From: CAZJYI01 sp964550025
GTDB taxonomy: Bacteria; Verrucomicrobiota; Kiritimatiellia; UBA8416; CAYOBW01
DNA length: 64,000 nucleotides
Reading direction: 5' to 3'
Assembly: GCA_964550025.1 (NCBI GenBank)
Contig: CAZJYI010000023.1
Coordinates: forward strand, 1-64,000
The notes under the pieces were generated by a model, which had not been told where the DNA came from, ran no database searches, and saw nothing but the letters and a program-made list of their open reading frames with translations. Made by a program: the position numbers and the translations under genes. This document shows, in pieces, positions 24,233-33,249 of this stretch; within the stretch, counting starts at the first letter, position 1, and each line of letters starts with the position of its first letter.

Positions 24233-25411
24233 ATGAGACAAGGCTACGTCCATTCCGTTTTTTTCACGGTGATCATGTGCATTTTGTGCGCCGGCATCCT
24301 GACCTCCGCGAACCGCTTCTGGTTCAGGCGGATCGAGGCCAACGAGGCCTTCGGCCGCATCCGTGCCATTGTGGGCGCGCTGGGCCTGGTTGCCTACGAG
24401 GAGAAGGACCGTTCCGTCGTGGCTGAACAATACGACAAGAGCGTCGTCCTGAAGCGGGAGGGCGAACTGGACGTCTTTGAAGGTCAGCGCGGGGAAGACC
24501 TCGTAGGTTTCGCGCTGGACGTGGCCGGGTACGGGAGACACGGCCCTATCAAGGGCGTTCTCTCTGTCTGTCCCGACCGGGATGCCATCCGGGACATGAC
24601 GATCTACGAGTGCAACGAGACGCCGGGCCTGGGGGGGCGTATCGTCTCCCGCGAATGGCTTGACCAGTTCAGGGGCGTACCGCTGGTGACGGAGGGCGTG
24701 GTCGGCGTGATCATCAGCCGCAAGGCCAGGGGCCCGAACGGCATCGACGCCATCACCGGCGCTTCGAAAACCATGCGTGCCGTGCAGAGGATGGTGAACA
24801 CGGCCATTGCGCGGTTCCTTTCCGGGGGAGCGGAGCTGGCAGCACTGGATATGGACCTCGACGAGATCACCGGTCCTTCGCCCAATCACCTCAAGCCGAC
24901 GGTCGTCTATCCCCCAAGTCAGCGGAAGAGCACTGTGCCGCTCCCCGAGCCGATGGTTCCGCCCGGCGTCGTGAACCTGGCTGTGGGCAGACCGGCGATA
25001 TCGTCCTCCGACGAGGAACCGATCCTGGGCGAATGGCGCCAGGTGACCGACGGCTGCAAGACAAGCAAAGACTGGGGCTACGTCGAACCCATGCCGGACC
25101 AGGAATGGGTCCGGGTTGACCTCGGCCGGACCTGCACGATCTATGGCGTTGCCGTGTGGCACCACCACAAGGAGCCCAAGGGCCGCAACGAGGTCGTTGT
25201 CCAGGTGAGCGACGATCCGTCGTTCGCGGAGTACCCGTCGATGCCGTTCGAAGAGGGCGGCACGATGCCCGGGAGATCCGGACACGCCGGTGCCTCCGAC
25301 GGGAGAACGGCGGAGAAGCGCGGACGGTACGTTCGGGTGTGGTCGAGGGAGGGAGCGGTCAGAGACCCCGTCCGGCTGGTGGAAATCGAGGTGTACGGAA
25401 CGGGTGGTTAG
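24233..25411 (+). CDS. Second NqrC-discoidin fusion protein (orphan copy)
   Basis: The 392-residue paralogue of the upstream nqrC product shares its membrane helix (FFTVIMCILCAGILTSANR), NETPGLGGRI, REWLDQFRGVPLVTEG and the site DAITGASKT with Ser178 where Thr is usual. The discoidin-like part runs from about residue 245 (VNLAVGRPAISSSDEEPILG) but has lost the NNDHD loop and carries a Gly-rich insertion; the ending VEIEVYGTGG is kept. ATG is preceded by AGGAGGT. It is a single gene, 5 kb from the NQR operon. It could be an alternative C subunit; its distinct loop region suggests a different ligand. Confidence 0.85.
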   Translation: MRQGYVHSVFFTVIMCILCAGILTSANRFWFRRIEANEAFGRIRAIVGALGLVAYEEKDRSVVAEQYDKSVVLKREGELDVFEGQRGEDLVGFALDVAGYGRHGPIKGVLSVCPDRDAIRDMTIYECNETPGLGGRIVSREWLDQFRGVPLVTEGVVGVIISRKARGPNGIDAITGASKTMRAVQRMVNTAIARFLSGGAELAALDMDLDEITGPSPNHLKPTVVYPPSQRKSTVPLPEPMVPPGVVNLAVGRPAISSSDEEPILGEWRQVTDGCKTSKDWGYVEPMPDQEWVRVDLGRTCTIYGVAVWHHHKEPKGRNEVVVQVSDDPSFAEYPSMPFEEGGTMPGRSGHAGASDGRTAEKRGRYVRVWSREGAVRDPVRLVEIEVYGTGG

Positions 25412-25517
25412 CCCGCATCTCTCCGCATTCCTGCTGCAGCGGCCGCGCCGCGGAGCCCGGCGAGAAGGGCGGACCGGGCGCGGGCGCCGTTCGGGAGGGG
25501 AGCGGGGGGCAAAGGAA

Positions 25518-25543
25518 AGGGAGAGGCATGGCTGCCTCTCCCT
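25518..25543 (-). terminator. Intrinsic terminator for the NCS1 permease gene
   Basis: GGGAGAGGCA and TGCCTCTCCC are a perfect 10-bp stem (11 with the flanking A-T) around TGGC. On the minus strand the stem is followed by a T-rich TTTCCTTT, suitable for ending the permease transcript 30 nt after its stop. The opposing nqrC-like transcript arrives from the other side and may also use the hairpin. Confidence 0.65.
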
Positions 25544-25572
25544 CCCTGTTCTGCGATCGCGAGTCCCCTGGG

Positions 25573-27039
25573 CTACTCGCTTGCGTCGGCTTCGGCGACC
25601 GGTGCCGGGGCGGCTTCCGCGTCGCCTGCCGTCGCCATCTCAATGGTCCTGGGCTCGAGTCCCATCTTCGCCAGGGCGGCGTAAAGCACGAAGCCGATGA
25701 CGAAGGCGACCAGCGGCGGACAAGGGACCTTGCCGGCAAGTCCCGGGATCTTGTCCAAGCCGACGGCGAAGCCGATGGCCCATGAGATCCAACCGGCCAT
25801 GTTGAACCCCGCGCGCGGCCCCGCCCACTTCTTGCCGGAGAGCAGGTAGTCAGCCGCCATGGCGCCACAGATCGGGCCAAACGACGCACCGATGATCACG
25901 AACACGCCGATGGCATTCCCGGCCCAGCCGGTAATGGCCAACACCACGGCCACGACCGTTCCAAGCCCGCAGGAGATCAGCGGCGGAACCTTCGGTAGCG
26001 TGGTTTTGAAGCTGTTGGCGGCGATGAAGGAGGAGAAGCAAGCCGGCGGGAAGGCCGCGATTGCCAGGAGATACATGCAGACGGCACCCATCTTATCGCC
26101 CATAATTGCGCCGAGAAGGGCCGTTGCCTGAACCTGTCCGCCGTCGACTTTGCCCGCACCGTGCGCGCCGGCAACGATCAAGAGCGCCAGTCCGCCGGCG
26201 AATACCGTGGCCAGGGTGATGCCCGTGAGCCCGCCGAGCTGCACGTCCTTCGCGTCGCGGTTATTCATGCCGAAATCGGTCCCTGCGGCGCCGGCCGTGG
26301 CGAAGAACCCGATAACGTACGTGCAGATGACGGCAACGACCATGAAGCTCGAAAGCGGAGAAGCGGCGGTCAGCGTCTCTTCGCCTACCGTCACCTGTTT
26401 CCCGGCCTCGATCAGGGCCGCCGTATCGAAGGCGCCAAGGCCGCCGACGGTCTTGATGCAGAGGGTAACGAGGATGATCAGCGGGATGAGGGGCAGGTAG
26501 GTGGCAACCTGGGCCACGTACTTGATGCCCTTGACCCCCATGAATGCTGCCGACACGGCCCATATTGTGGCAACGATCGCATGCGCCGCCGTTCCTGGCC
26601 CCTGGCCGAAGGGCTGGCAGAGAAGCACGCCGGCAAAGAACGCGTTAACGGCGAGCCAGCCGTACTGGAGCAGCCCCATGATGAAACCGGGCATGAGGAA
26701 GCCGCCCTTCGCGCCATAGGTTGAGCTCCCCACGATGTAGAGCGGCAGGCCAGTCTTCATGCCGAGCATTCCCGGCACGAGGTAGAAGAGGAAATGGCAG
26801 AGAAGCGCAGCAAGGATCAGGCCGACGAATGCCACCCCAAGACCTTGTGCCAGAGTTCCTCCCGCGAAGGCGCTGTACCCGTTGCCCAGTGCTTTGCCTA
26901 CGGGCACTTCGTGCCAGAAGACGAACCACAGCATGATGCCGGCATAGGTCTGCGCCGTGTTCTTGTACCAGGGCGCGCGATTCTCTGCAGGGTTTGGCGA
27001 GGCCAACTTCAGATAGTCTGGTAATGCACCGTTACTCAC
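25573..27039 (-). CDS. NCS1-family (cytosine/purine) permease
   Basis: The 488-residue protein has about twelve membrane helices, with family-like blocks APWYKNTAQTYAGIMLWF, YGAKGGFLMPGFIMGLLQYGW and FVIIGASFGPICGAMAADY near the end. NCS1 carriers import nucleobases or related compounds with H+ or Na+. I chose the GTG start at 27039 because AGGAGGA lies 6 nt upstream; the ORF stays open upstream for about 100 codons but that part runs through a repeat array. No nucleobase catabolic gene is adjacent. The C-terminus is Ala/Glu-rich. Confidence 0.75.
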   Translation of the reverse strand: MSNGALPDYLKLASPNPAENRAPWYKNTAQTYAGIMLWFVFWHEVPVGKALGNGYSAFAGGTLAQGLGVAFVGLILAALLCHFLFYLVPGMLGMKTGLPLYIVGSSTYGAKGGFLMPGFIMGLLQYGWLAVNAFFAGVLLCQPFGQGPGTAAHAIVATIWAVSAAFMGVKGIKYVAQVATYLPLIPLIILVTLCIKTVGGLGAFDTAALIEAGKQVTVGEETLTAASPLSSFMVVAVICTYVIGFFATAGAAGTDFGMNNRDAKDVQLGGLTGITLATVFAGGLALLIVAGAHGAGKVDGGQVQATALLGAIMGDKMGAVCMYLLAIAAFPPACFSSFIAANSFKTTLPKVPPLISCGLGTVVAVVLAITGWAGNAIGVFVIIGASFGPICGAMAADYLLSGKKWAGPRAGFNMAGWISWAIGFAVGLDKIPGLAGKVPCPPLVAFVIGFVLYAALAKMGLEPRTIEMATAGDAEAAPAPVAEADASE

Positions 27040-27395
27040 CGACGCTCCTCCTGTTCCCGGGCATCCCGCAGTGGCTCGGCTACTCCGTAGAAGGGGCCTG
27101 AAAGCGGGAAAGCCCTGTTGCTGCCTGATGTTTGTACCGAATCGAGCCGCCCCCTCAGCGTGGCCCAGATCGTACGGCCTGACCGTCGACAGCGCAAGGC
27201 AATTCGCGAGGGGAGAACGATGGACCGTCGATTCGTGGCGGGATAGCTCCTGCCCCAGTCCATAGTCCGTGGTCCATGGTCCACAGTCCATGGTCCCCTG
27301 CCCGTTGTCCCCCCGGGGAAAAGCATTGCACTGCACACACGGGGTTTTGTACTGTGCTGGGCGCTACGGGACGGACTCATCAACGGTGGATAGAG
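27040..27395. other. Divergent intergenic region with a word-repeat array
   Basis: This 356-bp gap separates the permease (minus) and the thioredoxin-like gene (plus). It holds the GTCCATGG word array at about 27255-27300 and otherwise no recognisable gene. Both genes must be transcribed from it; I could not identify convincing promoter boxes. Confidence 0.5.
27255..27300. repeat. Word-repeat array GTCCATAG/GGTCCATGG (second copy)
   Basis: CAGTCCATAGTCCGTGG, GGTCCATGGTCCACAG and TCCATGGTCC run in tandem. The run CCATAGTCC(a/g)TGGTCCATGGTCC is shared with the array at 2950-2992, so these are two copies of one repeat type 24 kb apart, in the same orientation. Confidence 0.8.
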
Positions 27396-27977
27396 ATGGC
27401 TTTTACGCTTCAGATAGGCGGAACGGCGCCGGATTTCGCGCTTCCAGCCACGGACGGCAGGACCTACGGGCTGGGGGATTTCAGTGATGCCCCTCTGTTG
27501 GTCGTATTCTTCACGTGCAATCACTGCCCGTTTGTCGTCGGATCAGACGAAGTCACGCGGGCTACCGCGGAGCGCTTTGGCCCGCGGGGTGTCGCATTCG
27601 TCGGCATCAATTCCAACAGCAGGCATACCTACGCCGAAGACAGCTTCGAGCACATGGTGACGCGTATGGAGGAGCACGGGTTTCCGTGGGTCTACCTGTA
27701 CGATGAGTCGCAAGACGTTGCCCGGGCTTACGGGGCGCTTCGGACGCCGCACTTCTACGTGTTCGACGCCGACCGCAGACTGGTCTACACGGGGCGCGGC
27801 GTGGACAGCCCGCGCGACGCATCACGTATCACGGTCAACGACCTTGACAGGGCGCTGGAAGAGCTGCTCGCCGGGCAGCCGGTCAGCGTGCCGACGACGA
27901 ACCCCATCGGCTGCAACGTGAAGTGGGAAGGCAAGGACGCGCACTGGATGCCTCCCGACGCCTGCGACCTGGTTTGA
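27396..27977 (+). CDS. Thioredoxin-fold protein (AhpC/TSA-redoxin like)
   Basis: The 193-residue cytoplasmic protein begins with a redoxin domain (LQIGGTAPDFALPATDG) and has the redox motif FFTCNHCPFV with C41 and C44. Later RTPHFYVFDADRRLVYTGR is the cis-Pro region. The family is common in soil and marine bacteria as 'thioredoxin family protein'; its partner is not established. It is followed after 25 nt by an FmdB zinc ribbon, likely in one operon. Confidence 0.82.
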   Translation: MAFTLQIGGTAPDFALPATDGRTYGLGDFSDAPLLVVFFTCNHCPFVVGSDEVTRATAERFGPRGVAFVGINSNSRHTYAEDSFEHMVTRMEEHGFPWVYLYDESQDVARAYGALRTPHFYVFDADRRLVYTGRGVDSPRDASRITVNDLDRALEELLAGQPVSVPTTNPIGCNVKWEGKDAHWMPPDACDLV

Positions 27978-28002
27978 CGAAAGCAATACGAGGACAGAAA
28001 CG

Positions 28003-28302
28003 ATGCCCACCTATGAATACGAGTGCCAGAGATGCGGGCACACCTTCGAGCTCTTTCAGAGCATGAAAGACAAGCCGAGACAACGCTGTCCCGAGTGCCG
28101 CGGAAAGGTGATCCGGCTCTTTGGAACGGGCGCGGGGATCATCTTCAAGGGTAGCGGGTTCTACCAGACGGACTATCGCAGCTCCGAGTACAAGACGGCG
28201 GAAAAGAAGGACAAGGACTCGGCGACGTCTGCCCCACCTTCGAAGAAGGACGACAAGAAGACACCATCAAGCAAGAAGGCGGAAACGGCCAAGGCGGGTT
28301 AG
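28003..28302 (+). CDS. FmdB-type zinc ribbon protein
   Basis: The 99-residue product starts MPTYEYECQRCGHTFE; four cysteines C8, C11, C29 and C32 form the zinc ribbon. Residues 35-58 keep the family block RLFGTGAGIIFKGSGFY. The last 40 residues are a Lys/Ser/Asp-rich disordered tail. FmdB was proposed as a regulator of formamidase/amidase genes, but most members have no known role. Confidence 0.88.
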   Translation: MPTYEYECQRCGHTFELFQSMKDKPRQRCPECRGKVIRLFGTGAGIIFKGSGFYQTDYRSSEYKTAEKKDKDSATSAPPSKKDDKKTPSSKKAETAKAG

Positions 28303-28335
28303 GTCCCGTACTGGCCTTTGAAAGGAAGGCACGGA

Positions 28336-29013
28336 ATGCTGATATGCAAGAAGTGTGGCGTAGATAACCCCCCGGGCCGCGTATTCTGCGGAGGGTGCGG
28401 CGGGAAACTGGACCAGGGCAACTTCGCCATGGTCCGTCCGAAGCAGGAATGGGATCGGCGGCGCATCTTCAACATTGTCAACGCCTGCGTGGCGCCCGCC
28501 CTCACGATTATCATCGTGGTCATCGGGCTGATATGCTGGCCGACCGGCGCCCAACCGTTGCACGGTGTTTCCGAGGATGCCGCCGAGAAGGTTGACGGCC
28601 AGATCAAGACGCTGGAGTCCCTCAAGCTCGGCCAGTCTCTCACGCTCACCCTCTCCGAGTCCGACGTCAACTCCTACCTCAAGTTCATCCGCGCCCGGGA
28701 GCTCGGGCTCGAGGCCTTCCAGGTATCGCTTGAAACGGGGCATGTGCTTGTGCACCTCAGGCGCAAGTCAACGCGCCTGAAAATCGGCAAACTCCAGGCC
28801 ACGGTGTCGTACGACTTCATGTGCGTTCCCGTGAAGAACCGGCTGCTTGTAAGCAAAGTCAGCGTGGGGCACCTCCCTCTCGGTCCCTTCAAAGGGTCTG
28901 CACTGCGCACGATGCGACGGCTTTTCGTCGGGGGACGGGAGCACAAACTCCTGCGCGATGTGACGGAGATCGCGATCGAGAAGGACTCGGCGCAGGTCTC
29001 CTGCGTCAAGTGA
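28336..29013 (+). CDS. Zinc-ribbon membrane protein of unknown function
   Basis: The 225-residue product has an N-terminal zinc ribbon (CKKCG and CGGCG), one membrane helix at about 47-67 (ACVAPALTIIIVVIGLIC) and an extracytoplasmic alpha/beta domain containing LTLSESDVNSYLKF, which resembles secreted 'lipid-binding/BPI-like' domains only loosely. ATG at 28336 follows GGAAGG. It is 33 nt downstream of fmdB and 19 nt upstream of the next secreted protein. Function is not known. Confidence 0.7.
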   Translation: MLICKKCGVDNPPGRVFCGGCGGKLDQGNFAMVRPKQEWDRRRIFNIVNACVAPALTIIIVVIGLICWPTGAQPLHGVSEDAAEKVDGQIKTLESLKLGQSLTLTLSESDVNSYLKFIRARELGLEAFQVSLETGHVLVHLRRKSTRLKIGKLQATVSYDFMCVPVKNRLLVSKVSVGHLPLGPFKGSALRTMRRLFVGGREHKLLRDVTEIAIEKDSAQVSCVK

Positions 29014-29032
29014 CCGGGCTCGACGCGTGGTC

Positions 29033-30358
29033 ATGAATCCGGCCGAACAGAGCATGCCGCGAACGCCCCCGGCGGACCCCAACGGTCTGCCTCTTCGCGT
29101 GGCGCGTCTTGCCCTCCTGCTCTGCGTTGCCGTGTCCGCGGTTGCACCGGTGCACGTCGTCGCCGACGGGCTGTCCGTACAGGAGTTGCTGGAATACAAG
29201 ACCATCAAGAGCCATTCGCGCCGTTTCTCCGCCGTGGCCAGAGACGGCAAGCAGGGGCTCGACGTGCTGAAGTGGACGGAGTCCATTGCCGGAAAGCTCC
29301 ACCGCATGACCCAGTTGGATTGGCCGGCCAGGCCTTGGTGGTCGTTGACCCTGTCGATCCGCAACGTCACCGGCCCGGAGTCGAATCGTGTGTACACGGT
29401 TCAGAGCTTCGACTACGGGCGCCTCTCGCAGCGGCTGGTCATCAACAACTACCTGGCGGCCGATGTGCGTGAAACCGAGGAGAAGCTGTGCCATCTGTTG
29501 CTGAATGCCTCGGTGGTGCGCGCGCAGCTTGGAGCGGGCGATGGCGGCTTGTCGCCCGACCGGTTGCGGGACCTGCGTGATTCTCGGCAATTGCACGTCG
29601 CGCCGACATGGCTTGCCCGCGGGTTGTCGCAGAACCTGCACTGGCGGGTACGGGCCGCCAACGGTCGCACAGCCACCGTCCGGCAGGCACGCGGAGAGCT
29701 CCCCGGTCTGGGTGCGTTCCTGTCGGACCGGGAAGGGAGGAGCGCACGGTCCGATCCCGTCATGTGCGGGTTGGCGGTAGGGTGGTTGCTTTCGCTCCCG
29801 TACGAGCGCCGGGCGTTTCCGCTGCTGGTGCGGCGCCTGGCGGCAGGGCGCGGCCTTTCGGCCGGATGGATCGCGACCGCCGTTGCCGGCGGCGCCTCTG
29901 TCGACGATCTGGACGGCGCCTGGGAAGCCTGGGTCGACAGGCAGAAGCGCACCGTGTACGAGCCCGGAAAGACGGCGGATCATGACCTGCAATTGCTGGA
30001 CGCGGCGCTATTGCTTTCTGCGGGGGCTTCTGGTATTCCTTTGGAGAATATGCCCGCGGGGAAGTTGCGTCCGCGGGACGTGATCGCGTACCGCGGCGCA
30101 CCGTGGGTTCCTGCCTTCACGGCGCGGAAGACGGCCGAGCTGCAGGTGCTGGCCGTCGCGCGCGGTCCGGAACTGGCGGAGGTCGTGAACCACTATTGCC
30201 GGTTCCTGGCGGCCCTGAAGAAGGAGGCCGAGGAGCAGGAACTGCGGCGAATGCTGGACGTTGCCGAGGCGGCGCACGCGGCGCTCAGATTGCAGGTGGC
30301 GGACGGAACTATCGACAGCGCGGGCATGCGGCGGGAACAGGACACGGACAGGGAATGA
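29033..30358 (+). CDS. Secreted protein of unknown function
   Basis: The product is 441 residues with a signal peptide at about 22-44 (ARLALLLCVAVSAVAPVHVVA). The mature part is helical and Leu/Arg-rich with no recognised catalytic motif. A GTG two codons upstream (29027) is an alternative start. The stop overlaps the argH start in an ATGA junction, so it is co-transcribed with argH, but nothing in the sequence links it to arginine synthesis. It may work with the preceding zinc-ribbon membrane protein. Confidence 0.65.
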   Translation: MNPAEQSMPRTPPADPNGLPLRVARLALLLCVAVSAVAPVHVVADGLSVQELLEYKTIKSHSRRFSAVARDGKQGLDVLKWTESIAGKLHRMTQLDWPARPWWSLTLSIRNVTGPESNRVYTVQSFDYGRLSQRLVINNYLAADVRETEEKLCHLLLNASVVRAQLGAGDGGLSPDRLRDLRDSRQLHVAPTWLARGLSQNLHWRVRAANGRTATVRQARGELPGLGAFLSDREGRSARSDPVMCGLAVGWLLSLPYERRAFPLLVRRLAAGRGLSAGWIATAVAGGASVDDLDGAWEAWVDRQKRTVYEPGKTADHDLQLLDAALLLSAGASGIPLENMPAGKLRPRDVIAYRGAPWVPAFTARKTAELQVLAVARGPELAEVVNHYCRFLAALKKEAEEQELRRMLDVAEAAHAALRLQVADGTIDSAGMRREQDTDRE

Positions 30359-31746
30359 AAGCGCGTAAGACCATCGTCGGAAGTATCGCATCCGAGGTCC
30401 TCGAGTTCACGGCGGGCAGGGATGCCGTGCTCGATGCCGTACTCGTTGAGGCGGACTGCATCGGCAGCGCGGCACATGTCACCATGCTCGCATCCATGCC
30501 GCTGAAGCCCCCCCTGTTTTCGTCCGAGGACCGGGATCGGGTCGTCCGCGAGCTCGTGAACGTCGTGCGCATGGCGCGCGAGGGCAAGTTCAGGATTCGC
30601 AGCGCGGACCAGGATGTTCACATGGCCGTGGAACGGCACATCACGAAGCATCTCGGCGACCTGGGCAAGCGCATGCACACGGCCCGAAGCCGGAACGACC
30701 AGGTCGCGGCGGATTTGAGGCTCTACGCCCGGGAGCAACTGATCGGCACCATGGGCGAAGCCGCCGAGCTGGCGTCAGCGCTGGTGCGATGGGGGAAGAA
30801 GCACAGGAAGATCCCCATGGTCGGGCGCACGCATCTTCAGCCGGCAATGCCGAGCTCCGTCGGGCTGTGGGCCACGGCCCACGCCGAGGCCCTGCTGGAC
30901 GATCTGACGCTGCTGGAGGCCGCCTACACCTTCAACGACCAGTGCCCGCTGGGATCCGCGGCAGGCTACGGCGTGCCCGTGCCGATCGACCGCGCGCTGA
31001 CGGCGAAACTGCTGGGGTTTGCCCGCCCCGTGCACAACGTGCTCTATGCCGGAAACGCCAGGGGGAAGACCGAGTCCGTGATTCTCGACGCCATGTCGCA
31101 GGTGATGGTGACGCTGTCCAGGCTGGCCGAGGACCTGATTCTCTACTCGATGCCGGAGTTTGGCTACTTCAGAGTCCCGTCTGAATACTGCACGGGGAGC
31201 AGCATCATGCCCCAGAAACGCAATCCGGACGTGATGGAACTGGTTCGGGGGCGGGCAGCCAGGGTGCACGGGCTGGCCGTTGCCGCGTCATCGATTCTCA
31301 AGGGGTTGCCGAGCGGGTACAACCGCGACCTGCAGGAAATGAAAGAACCGCTTATCGAGGGGCTCTCGGTCACGCGGTCATGTCTGCGCATTCTGGCGCT
31401 CATCGTGCCGCGGATCGGGGTGGACCGGGGAGCGTTGCTGGCGGGCTTCACCCCGGAGGTGTTTGCCGCGGACCGTGCCCTGGAGCTGGTGGCCGAAGGA
31501 ATGCCGTTCAGGGACGCTTATCATCAGGTTCGGCAGAATCTGGATGCACTCGAAGCGGTCCCGGATCCCGAACGCGCCGTGGCCGCCAAGACGCATCTGG
31601 GCGCTCCGGCCGGCCTGGATTTCGGGGCACTCCTCGCGAGGGCCGCGCAGGCGCAGCGCAACGCGCGGGCCGGCCGGAGGCGTGTAGACAAGGTAGTATC
31701 GAAGTTGCTGCGGGTATCCTACCCGGAGCTTACGCCGTCGGCGTAG
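30355..31746 (+). CDS. argH: Argininosuccinate lyase
   Basis: The 463-residue product carries the fumarase/aspartase-superfamily signature GSSIMPQKRNPD, catalytic-loop serine in GSS, the substrate blocks HTARSRNDQ and GRTHLQPAMP, and NRDLQEMKEP. It cleaves argininosuccinate to arginine and fumarate, the last arginine-biosynthesis step. The first strand normally reads as LWGGRF-type sequence; here the N-terminus is shortened to MKARKTIVGSIASEVLEFTAG. No other arg genes are nearby. Confidence 0.93.
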   Translation: MKARKTIVGSIASEVLEFTAGRDAVLDAVLVEADCIGSAAHVTMLASMPLKPPLFSSEDRDRVVRELVNVVRMAREGKFRIRSADQDVHMAVERHITKHLGDLGKRMHTARSRNDQVAADLRLYAREQLIGTMGEAAELASALVRWGKKHRKIPMVGRTHLQPAMPSSVGLWATAHAEALLDDLTLLEAAYTFNDQCPLGSAAGYGVPVPIDRALTAKLLGFARPVHNVLYAGNARGKTESVILDAMSQVMVTLSRLAEDLILYSMPEFGYFRVPSEYCTGSSIMPQKRNPDVMELVRGRAARVHGLAVAASSILKGLPSGYNRDLQEMKEPLIEGLSVTRSCLRILALIVPRIGVDRGALLAGFTPEVFAADRALELVAEGMPFRDAYHQVRQNLDALEAVPDPERAVAAKTHLGAPAGLDFGALLARAAQAQRNARAGRRRVDKVVSKLLRVSYPELTPSA

Positions 31747-31846
31747 CTGCGAGCGTTGTGGATTACCGCGGAAATGCGTGTTATCGTACGAAGAAAAGGT
31801 GCAGCAGGGCCGTTTGAGAGATAGGGCGGCCGCACAGGGAGGTCTG

Positions 31847-32836
31847 ATGAAGTTGCGAGCGAATCGAGATTGGATACGCATGGTTCTCTGCGGGGCCATG
31901 ATGGTCGTTGCCGGCGTGGCTCTGGCGGCCACGGGGGACGTCGGGGTCGCGGCGTCGACGACGACCACCGCGTCGTCGGCCGATGCCGTCACGACGGGCC
32001 TCACGTGGCAGGAGACCATCGAGTACGGGGGGTGGCTCATGTACGTGCTTGCGGGGCTGTCGCTGTTGGCCCTCTCGCTCGTCATCTACTTCCTGGCCGT
32101 TCTGCGCGTCGGACAGATCGCGCCGCGTTCGCTGCAGCGTGAACTTGTTGACAAGCTGCGCGCCGGCAACGTCGAGGATGCCCGCAGGACGTGCGAGTAC
32201 CGCCGCGGCCCGCTTTCTTCGGTAACCCTGGCGGGGATCGGCTACATGCGGAACGTCGACGACCTGGATCCCGTCCTGCTGAAGGACGTCATGGAGGGCG
32301 AAGGCAGCAGGCAGGCCGAATCCATTCAGGGGCAGACGCAGTACCTGATGGACTTGGCGGCCGTGTCCCCGATGGTCGGTCTGCTCGGGACCGTCTTCGG
32401 CATGCTCAAGGCCTTCGGCGGCGTGGCGCGGGAGATTGCCACCGCCCAGCCCGTCGTGCTGGCCGCGGGTGTTTCGCAGGCGCTCATCACGACCGCCTTC
32501 GGATTGATGATCGGTATTCCGGCCATGATGTTCTACGCCATCTTCCGCCGCAAGGCCTCCAAACTCGTCGCGCATCTCGAGTCCGCGTCCGCCGACGTGC
32601 TCACGGCCCTGCTCAGCGGGCGGCGCGGCCGGACCGCGCCCGCACACGCACCGGCGCCTGCACCGGCGCCTGCACCGGCACCCGCAGAGGGGCACGCAGC
32701 TCCCGCGCATCCGCGCCTCGTCCCCAAACACCCGCGCTCGGCTCCGGCGCCATCGCGTCCGGACCCGGAACAGACTCAGCCGGCGCCCATGCGCACCCGC
32801 ACGATTCCGGCCAAGACGTTTGGGGATGTTCAATGA
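31847..32836 (+). CDS. exbB: ExbB/TolQ/MotA-family proton channel subunit
   Basis: The product is 329 residues: signal-like N-terminus (AMMVVAGVALAA), a first membrane helix at about 65-90, then the cytoplasmic domain and the conserved paired helices with MDLAAVSPMVGLLGTVFGM and ITTAFGLMIGIPAMMFY. It forms the proton-conducting pentamer that powers an ExbD/TolR-TonB/TolA type link across the periplasm. The C-terminal 55 residues are an unusual Pro/Ala-rich tail (HAPAPAPAPAPAPAEG), probably disordered. ATGA overlap with exbD. Confidence 0.9.
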   Translation: MKLRANRDWIRMVLCGAMMVVAGVALAATGDVGVAASTTTTASSADAVTTGLTWQETIEYGGWLMYVLAGLSLLALSLVIYFLAVLRVGQIAPRSLQRELVDKLRAGNVEDARRTCEYRRGPLSSVTLAGIGYMRNVDDLDPVLLKDVMEGEGSRQAESIQGQTQYLMDLAAVSPMVGLLGTVFGMLKAFGGVAREIATAQPVVLAAGVSQALITTAFGLMIGIPAMMFYAIFRRKASKLVAHLESASADVLTALLSGRRGRTAPAHAPAPAPAPAPAPAEGHAAPAHPRLVPKHPRSAPAPSRPDPEQTQPAPMRTRTIPAKTFGDVQ

Positions 32837-33249
32837 ACTTCAGGTCCGATACAAAGTCACAGGCACCGGGGTTCCAGTTGGCCCCGATGATTGACGTCAT
32901 CTTTCTGCTCCTGTGCTTTTTCGTGACGTCGCAGATCTTCTCGCAGTGGGAGACTGAGCTCGACGTTCAACTCCCGACCGCGGAGACGGGGACCGTGCCG
33001 GAGCGCCTGCCCGGAGAGATCATTATCAACATTCTCAAGGACGGCTCGCTGGTGGTCAACCGGCAGGTGCTGGACGATGCCGCCCTGACGAAACGGCTGG
33101 AGTGGATCGTCAGGTACTTTCCGGACCAGCACGTCGTGATTCGCGCCGACAAGACAACCGACTACGAGCATGTTGTCCATGCCCTGGACCTGTGCAGCAA
33201 GTTGGCCATTCAGAACATCTCGTTCGCCACGGGTAGAGAAGAGTCGTGA
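32833..33249 (+). CDS. exbD: ExbD/TolR-family protein
   Basis: The 138-residue product has the typical short cytoplasmic N-terminus, then APMIDVIFLLLCFFVTSQIF with the essential Asp in the membrane helix (APMIDV), followed by a periplasmic domain (PGEIIINILKDGSLVVN, HVVIRADKTTDYEHVV). It couples the ExbB proton channel to a periplasm-spanning partner. Both junctions are overlapping (ATGA with exbB, GTGA with the TPR gene), so the four genes are tightly co-translated. Confidence 0.92.
   Translation: MNFRSDTKSQAPGFQLAPMIDVIFLLLCFFVTSQIFSQWETELDVQLPTAETGTVPERLPGEIIINILKDGSLVVNRQVLDDAALTKRLEWIVRYFPDQHVVIRADKTTDYEHVVHALDLCSKLAIQNISFATGREES

Noticed and set aside
31722..31747. Hairpin at the argH stop codon (TACGCCG/CGGCGTA) as a terminator
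   Set aside because: The loop is a single base and no T-run follows, so it is unlikely to function as one.
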